DNA of 64,000 bases from Marinobacter qingdaonensis (GTDB lineage: Bacteria > Pseudomonadota > Gammaproteobacteria > Pseudomonadales > Oleiphilaceae): positions 1,302,001 through 1,366,000 of the forward strand of contig NZ_JAYDCJ010000003.1 of NCBI RefSeq assembly GCF_034555935.1, read 5' to 3'. Positions 59,698-64,000 of this stretch are shown piece by piece. The notes under the pieces were generated by a model that saw nothing but the letters and a program-made list of their open reading frames with translations, made no database searches and was not told where the DNA came from. A program made the position numbers and the translations under genes. Every line of letters starts with the position of its first letter. The stretch's first letter is position 1.

Positions 59698-59748
59698 TGG
59701 TGCCCGGAGGCGGAATCGAACCACCGACACGGGGATTTTCAATCCCCT
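59698..59748. repeat. attR: 51-bp direct repeat within intact tRNA-Phe
   Basis: Identical over 51 bases to 39536-39586. It is the 3' part of the intact tRNA gene, so integration has rebuilt a full tRNA-Phe. Confidence 0.93.
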
Positions 59749-59773
59749 GCTCTACCAACTGAGCTATCCGGGC
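59698..59773 (-). tRNA. tRNA-Phe (GAA anticodon)
   Basis: The 76-base cloverleaf reads leftward: acceptor GCCCGGA/TCCGGGC, D arm, anticodon stem AGGGG-ATTGAAAA-TCCCC with GAA, T arm with GGTTCGATTCC, and an encoded CCA end. It is the integration target of the island to its left. Its 3' 51 bases are duplicated at 39536. Confidence 0.97.
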
Positions 59774-59894
59774 GTGTTGCGCTACTGCTGTGCAACGGGG
59801 CGCTATTAAACCGGTTTCGCTGTTTTGAGTCAAGGCCGGGTCGGAAAAATTTCTGAATCTTTTCAGGGGGTGATCAAGCCTTGATCAGCGCGGT

Positions 59895-60167
59895 TTACTG
59901 CTCCGGCGGCACATAGCCTTCGGCCTGGTCGAACGGCTCGTTATCGAAGAAGCGTTCCATCTGCGCCTGCAGGTATTTCCGGGTGTTCGGGTCCATCAGG
60001 CTCAGGTGTTTTTCGTTGATCAGCATGGTCTGCTGGGCCTGCCACTCTTCCCAGGCCTGCTTGGAGACGGTCTCGAACAGCTCCTGGCCCTTCTTGCCGG
60101 GCATGGGCGGGAAGTCCAGGCCGTCCAGCTCTTTCTGGAATTTGCGGCAGAATACGGTGCGGCTCAT
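59895..60167 (-). CDS. yggX: YggX-like Fe(II)-trafficking/oxidative damage protection protein
   Basis: A 90-residue protein of the YggX family ([40 protein letters not shown]). It is linked to iron handling and protection of iron-sulfur clusters. Cys7 is the conserved cysteine. It lies downstream of mutY on the same strand, as in E. coli and Pseudomonas, and helps place this end in the core genome; MutY itself holds an iron-sulfur cluster. Confidence 0.95.
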   Translation of the reverse strand: MSRTVFCRKFQKELDGLDFPPMPGKKGQELFETVSKQAWEEWQAQQTMLINEKHLSLMDPNTRKYLQAQMERFFDNEPFDQAEGYVPPEQ

Positions 60168-60236
60168 GGGGCCTCCTGTTGGTGAATGAATCTGGCGGGA
60201 TGATAACAGATCCTTCCTAGTGCGCGGTGTGCCGGG

Positions 60237-61301
60237 TCAGAGCAGGGCGGCCTGTTCCGGTTCGGTCAGCAGGGTGCGAATGGGCGCTGGCAAGCCCAGG
60301 GCCAGGGCCTCGTCCCGATGGAACCAGGCCAGCACGTCGTCGTCAGCCGCGGCGTTGGCGTTGTGAACGAGGAGTCGCGCCGGCTGTATGTGCAGGTGGT
60401 AATGGCTGAAGGTGTGGCGAAAGCCGCTGATCAGCTCCGGTTCGCCACATCGCAGGCCCAGTTTCTGCTCGCAATGGTCCTGCAGTTCGTCAGCGCCCAG
60501 GGCCGGATCCAGTTCCGGCAGGCTCCAGAGCCCGCCCCAGATCCCGGTCGGTGGCCGGCGCTCGAGCAGGATGCGGCCGTCCGCATCCTCCAGGATGGCC
60601 ATCCAGGTGGTTTTCTCCGGTTTGGCTTTCTTTGGCTTGGAGCCGGGGTAGAGTGTCGCCTCGCCCCTGGCATGGGCCGTGCAATCCTGCTGCAGCGGGC
60701 AGGCTTCGCACTTGGGTCGGCTTCGGGTGCAGACCATGGCGCCCAGGTCCATGATGGCCTGGGTGTAGTCTCGCACCCGGGTGTCCGGCGTGTGCGCTTC
60801 CGCGTGCTGCCACAGCTGCTTCAGCACGGCGGTCTGGCCGGGCCAGCCGGGCACGGCGTGGTACCGGGCCAGCACCCGCTTCACGTTGCCGTCGAGGATG
60901 GCGGCGCGTTTGCCGTAGGCCTGGGCAACAATGGCCGCCGCGGTGGAGCGGCCGATGCCGGACAGGGTCTCCAGCTGTTCCGGGTCGTCCGGGAATTCGC
61001 CGCCGAAGTCCTGAACCACGGTTTGCGCGGCCTTCTGCAGGTTCCGGGCGCGGGCGTAGTAACCCAGGCCGGACCAGTGGCTGAGCACGTCGTCCACCGG
61101 CGCATTCGCCAGGGCGTGGACATCCGGGAACCGCGCCATAAAGGCGTTGAAGTACGGAATCACCGTGGTCACCTGGGTCTGCTGCAGCATGATCTCGGAC
61201 ACCCAGACCCGGTAGGCGTTCTGGTTGTCATGCCATGGCAGGTCGTGCCGGCCATGGCGGTCGTACCAGTCGAGCAGTCGGTCGGCAAAGCGTTCTGGCA
61301 T
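60237..61301 (-). CDS. mutY: A/G-specific adenine glycosylase
   Basis: A 354-residue MutY that removes adenine opposite 8-oxoguanine. The helix-hairpin-helix/GPD core includes SEIMLQQTQVTTVIPYF with the catalytic Glu, LSGIGRSTAAAIVAQAYG and the catalytic Asp in AILDGNVKRVLARY. The 4Fe-4S ligands are CTRSRPKCEACPLQQDC. A NUDIX-like C-terminal domain (about 230-350) recognises 8-oxoguanine. The ATG at 61301 gives the standard MPERFADRLLDWYD start and overlaps the upstream gene's stop by one base. Confidence 0.95.
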   Translation of the reverse strand: MPERFADRLLDWYDRHGRHDLPWHDNQNAYRVWVSEIMLQQTQVTTVIPYFNAFMARFPDVHALANAPVDDVLSHWSGLGYYARARNLQKAAQTVVQDFGGEFPDDPEQLETLSGIGRSTAAAIVAQAYGKRAAILDGNVKRVLARYHAVPGWPGQTAVLKQLWQHAEAHTPDTRVRDYTQAIMDLGAMVCTRSRPKCEACPLQQDCTAHARGEATLYPGSKPKKAKPEKTTWMAILEDADGRILLERRPPTGIWGGLWSLPELDPALGADELQDHCEQKLGLRCGEPELISGFRHTFSHYHLHIQPARLLVHNANAAADDDVLAWFHRDEALALGLPAPIRTLLTEPEQAALL

Positions 61302-63499
61302 CAGTTGAACAGGCCCTTGAGTTTGTCGCCCAGCTTCTCCTGCAGCTTTTCTTCCACCTTTTCCTTGGCCTTGGTCTTGGCTTTGTCCACTTCCTCCTTG
61401 GCCTTCGCTTTGGCGGCGTTGGCGGCAATGGTTTTCAGCGTGTCGCGGAACCGGGACCCGTCGAACGAGCACAGGCCAGCCGGATCCTCGGCAAAATTGC
61501 CCCGGCACTCAACCGGGATCACCACGTTCTCCACGACCTCGGTCACCCGACAGGCCTCGTCGCGGTGAATCTCGCCCACGATGCGCAGGCCGGCCTCGTA
61601 ATCCATCAGACTCTGCTTCAGGTCGATGGTGCCGTCGCCTTCCAGTTTCATGCCGGCGAGCGCGGCGACCAGGTCGGTGTTTTTCAGGGTGTTGCCGTTG
61701 ATTTGCAGGGTGCCGCGCATGTCGTTGAACGGCGTGGTGGTGCCCCAATCCTGGGTGCTCAGGCTCTCCTGGTTGACCAGCGCGATGCCCTGGCAGGCCA
61801 TGCGGGTCAGGTTCATCTTGCGGAATTCACCCTTGGCCAGGTTGAAGCTGATCTGGCCGTCGGCCTTGTCACGCAGCACCGAGACGCGGTTGCCCGTGGT
61901 GGTCAGGTTGACCTTGAGGTTGGCGCCACCGGACAGCATGTCCACTTCGGCCAGATCGGTTAACAGCGGCAGAGTCTGGACGTTGGTGACGTCGGAGCCG
62001 ACTTTCCATTTTGGGTTATCGGTGCGGGCATCCAGGGTCACCTGGGCGCCAAAACCACCCTCGTAGAGTTTGCCACTGAATTCATCCACCTTGATCAGGC
62101 CCTTGTCGGCGGTGGTGCTGGCCTTGATGTCCTTGATGGTCAGGTTGCTGACGATCAATTCCGCCAGACCGAGGTCGATGTCCAGCGCCAGGGTGCGCAG
62201 GGTTTCCAGTGGCAGCAAATCGCTTTCCGGTGCGGCCTGGGCGGAGGTTGTCTCGCTGGTGCTGCCACCGGAGCCGGCTTCGGTGTTGGTACCCTCCTCG
62301 GTCTCGCCCTCGGCCTTCGGTGGCAGGTAGCGGTCGGCATTCAGCTTGTCGCCCTGCAGGCGGAACACCACGCCGGAGTTGGCCAGGGTGTAGCTGCCTG
62401 AGCCGTTGAAGGAGGTGTCGTCCAGCTTCAGGGTCAGGTCGGAGAGTTCGACCTGACCGGCCGGGCCGCCGATGTTGGTGGAGAAGGCCAGGGCGCTGAG
62501 CACGTCCGGATCACTGGTTTCCACGGCCGGTTGGCCCAGGTTGTCGAGCAGTTGCTTCAGGGAAAATTCGCCGACCTTGAGCTGGCCTTTCAGGGCTGGC
62601 TGGTCGCCGAAGCCGCTCACCTGAAGATCGGTGTTCACCGTCAGGTTGGCGAGGCTGGCGCTGAAGTTGCTGATCGCGGCGGTCTCGTTCTCGAGGTTGG
62701 CGCTGGCGGAGCCAGCCAGCTCGGCGGTGACCGACTTGCCGCCGAAGGGCTCGCCGTTCATGTCGAAGACGGCAGACAGACCGGAGACGGCGAACTCATT
62801 GAGCGCCTCGTTGGCGGCCAGCCGGGCACTGATCGTGCCGTCCACCTCGAACTGGGGTTTGGCGGTCTCCACCCGGAAACTGAGGTCGAGAGGAAATTCC
62901 GAGCCCAGGGTGATGTCGCTGGCGGTCAGGGTGAAGTTGTCGAGCGTGACCGCCTGGCCCGTGCTCTTATCGGTGTAGTGGACCTGGGCGTTGCTGATCT
63001 CGACACTGTCCACGTTGAAATTCAGTGGCTCGCCGCCGCTGTCCGGGGCGGCCGTTTCTGCCGGCTGGGCCGGTTTGGAATCACCGGTGCTGGTCTCCCC
63101 GGTATCAGTCGGCTCCGGCATTATCCGGGTCCAGTTGCCCTGGCCCTGTTCGTTCACTTCCAGGTTCGCATCGAGGCCGCTCAGCACAAAGGTGTCCACC
63201 TGCGGCGAGAGGGTGATCAGCGACCAGAAGTCGATCTGCGCCACCAGTCGCTCCAGCGCCACGAACCGGTCGCCCTCCAGTTTCGCTTCGACGTTGTTCA
63301 GTTCCAGGCCCAGGGGAATGAAGGACCAGCCAATGTCGCCTTCAAGCACCAGGTCGAGATTGGTCTGGTCCTCGACCGCCTTTTCAATCTGCGGCTTGTA
63401 GTCATTGGGGTTGATCACCGCCATGGCGATGGCAATCGCCACCACGGCCAACAAGATGATGGCAACGATCGCGATCAGCAGATAACGCACAGCTTTCAT
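61301..63499 (-). CDS. AsmA-family envelope protein
   Basis: A 732-residue AsmA-like protein with an N-terminal membrane anchor (about residues 5-28, YLLIAIVAIILLAVVAIAIA) followed by NPNDYKPQIEKAVEDQTNLD, the usual AsmA start. The long periplasmic part is strand-rich, and the C-terminal region has the AsmA repeat (NTDLVAALAGMKLEGDGTID). The end is a Lys/Glu-rich coiled coil (about 700-730). AsmA-like proteins help lipid transport and outer-membrane balance. Its stop overlaps the mutY start, so the two are co-transcribed with yggX. Confidence 0.9.
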   Translation of the reverse strand: MKAVRYLLIAIVAIILLAVVAIAIAMAVINPNDYKPQIEKAVEDQTNLDLVLEGDIGWSFIPLGLELNNVEAKLEGDRFVALERLVAQIDFWSLITLSPQVDTFVLSGLDANLEVNEQGQGNWTRIMPEPTDTGETSTGDSKPAQPAETAAPDSGGEPLNFNVDSVEISNAQVHYTDKSTGQAVTLDNFTLTASDITLGSEFPLDLSFRVETAKPQFEVDGTISARLAANEALNEFAVSGLSAVFDMNGEPFGGKSVTAELAGSASANLENETAAISNFSASLANLTVNTDLQVSGFGDQPALKGQLKVGEFSLKQLLDNLGQPAVETSDPDVLSALAFSTNIGGPAGQVELSDLTLKLDDTSFNGSGSYTLANSGVVFRLQGDKLNADRYLPPKAEGETEEGTNTEAGSGGSTSETTSAQAAPESDLLPLETLRTLALDIDLGLAELIVSNLTIKDIKASTTADKGLIKVDEFSGKLYEGGFGAQVTLDARTDNPKWKVGSDVTNVQTLPLLTDLAEVDMLSGGANLKVNLTTTGNRVSVLRDKADGQISFNLAKGEFRKMNLTRMACQGIALVNQESLSTQDWGTTTPFNDMRGTLQINGNTLKNTDLVAALAGMKLEGDGTIDLKQSLMDYEAGLRIVGEIHRDEACRVTEVVENVVIPVECRGNFAEDPAGLCSFDGSRFRDTLKTIAANAAKAKAKEEVDKAKTKAKEKVEEKLQEKLGDKLKGLFN

Positions 63500-63693
63500 G
63501 GGTCAGATTTCCTTATTCCGGCGAGCCTGGAAAGTTTCGGAACGAATTCGGACGTTTACACGTCAAAGGATAACGCAGGGGATTCAAATTAAAAGCGTGG
63601 CAGTATGACAATGCCGTAGTGTTGGGCCAGAATACACGCACTTGCGCTTTCAACCACTGTACAACGACAAACAAACACAACGAGGAGTAACCC

Positions 63694-64000
63694 GTGGCAA
63701 TAACTGTTTCGATTGAGCTGAACCGGGAACTGGAACTTCCGGCTGGCTACGATGAAGTCTTTGAGTTATTGGCGGATGTGCCACGCTCTGCGAGTCATTT
63801 TCCCAAGGTGCACAAGCTGGAAGACCTGGGCGATAACACCTATCGCTGGGAAATGGAAAAGGTCGGCGTCGACAAGCACGCCATCCAGTCTATTTACGCC
63901 TGCAAGTACCAGTCGGACAAAGAGGCCGGCCGAATCACCTGGGAGCCGGTGAAAGGCGAGGGTAACGGTGTCGTGCGCGGATCCTGGACCCTCAAGGCCA
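63694..64000 (+). CDS. SRPBCC-domain (START-like) protein, N-terminal part
   Basis: About 102 codons are visible, running off the right edge. The GTG at 63694 follows a GAGGAG site. The sequence MAITVSIELNRELELPAGYD, with VFELLADVPRSASHFPKV and RITWEPVKGEGNG, fits the polyketide-cyclase/SRPBCC fold that binds hydrophobic ligands. It is divergent from the AsmA gene. Function is not evident. Confidence 0.75.
   Translation, partial: MAITVSIELNRELELPAGYDEVFELLADVPRSASHFPKVHKLEDLGDNTYRWEMEKVGVDKHAIQSIYACKYQSDKEAGRITWEPVKGEGNGVVRGSWTLKA

Larger units (their letters stand above)
39536..59748. mobile_element. Genomic island integrated at tRNA-Phe (about 20.2 kb)
   Basis: The element is bounded by perfect 51-bp direct repeats that copy the 3' part of tRNA-Phe. 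A tyrosine integrase lies beside the intact tRNA at the right end, with 10-bp-spaced AGCGTAW repeats upstream of it. The left end has an HTH transposase-like gene, an AlpA-like regulator and an HUH Rep-like gene. The cargo is a type I restriction-modification system, an ImmA/PIN pair, a SIR2-like protein, a DUF4268 protein and unknown genes. No conjugation genes are present, so transfer would need help. Much of the non-RM part is visibly richer in A and T than the flanks. Confidence 0.93.

Overview
The window looks like a chromosomal segment of a marine, GC-rich gammaproteobacterium, most likely Marinobacter or a close relative. This is an inference from the two-subunit (Pseudomonas-type) arginine succinyltransferase, the MutY-AsmA-YggX group, TRAP-linked glycolate oxidase genes and overall gene style; no rRNA is present to confirm it.

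Layout. (1) 1-1838: the start of a porin (minus strand) and a DnaQ-type exonuclease fused to a GIY-YIG nuclease. (2) 1939-8131: the arginine succinyltransferase (AST) operon astC-aruF-aruG-astD-astB. The fifth enzyme, AstE, lies apart at 13049-14098 on the minus strand, behind a basic-amino-acid ABC transporter (14277-17366). Between them sit a TetR regulator and a divergent RND efflux pair (8128-13036) with paired palindromic operators. A 110-bp triple-hairpin REP-like repeat lies upstream of astE. (3) 17519-26325: a FadR/GlcC-type regulator divergent from a TRAP transporter followed by glcG-glcD-glcE-glcF, i.e. uptake and oxidation of glycolate or a similar 2-hydroxy acid. Two TGGTCTGACCA palindromes lie in the divergent gap. 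(4) 26643-36279: an unusual, acetoin-dehydrogenase-like cluster. It has E1 alpha, E1 beta, a free-standing 77-aa lipoyl protein, an E2 core without lipoyl or E1-binding domains, its own lipoate ligase, a Tat-exported small subunit with a GMC oxidoreductase, a porin, and an AcoR-type sigma-54 activator. Sigma-54 promoter matches stand before both the E1 gene and the porin. (5) 36280-39398: an unassigned stretch, a JmjC/cupin-like protein, a DUF4124 protein and an enoyl-CoA hydratase.

(6) 39536-59748: a 20.2-kb genomic island integrated at the 3' end of tRNA-Phe. It is bounded by perfect 51-bp direct repeats; the intact tRNA is at the right end, beside a tyrosine integrase. The left end carries an HTH transposase-like protein, an AlpA-like regulator and a small HUH-type Rep-like protein. 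The cargo is a complete type I restriction-modification system (hsdM, hsdS, hsdR). An ImmA/IrrE-PIN pair lies inside it, and a YgjP-like metallopeptidase, a SIR2-like protein, a degenerate YgjP copy and a DUF4268 nuclease-like protein follow it. Several proteins remain unrecognised, including a divergent pair (41669-43773) with shared palindromic operators. The island therefore looks like a defence island.

(7) 59698-64000: tRNA-Phe, yggX, mutY, an AsmA-family protein and the start of an SRPBCC-domain protein, which are ordinary core chromosome.

The best candidates for something not well described are the trans-acting lipoyl-carrier dehydrogenase cluster (region 4) and the defence cargo with its unknown regulator pair (region 6).
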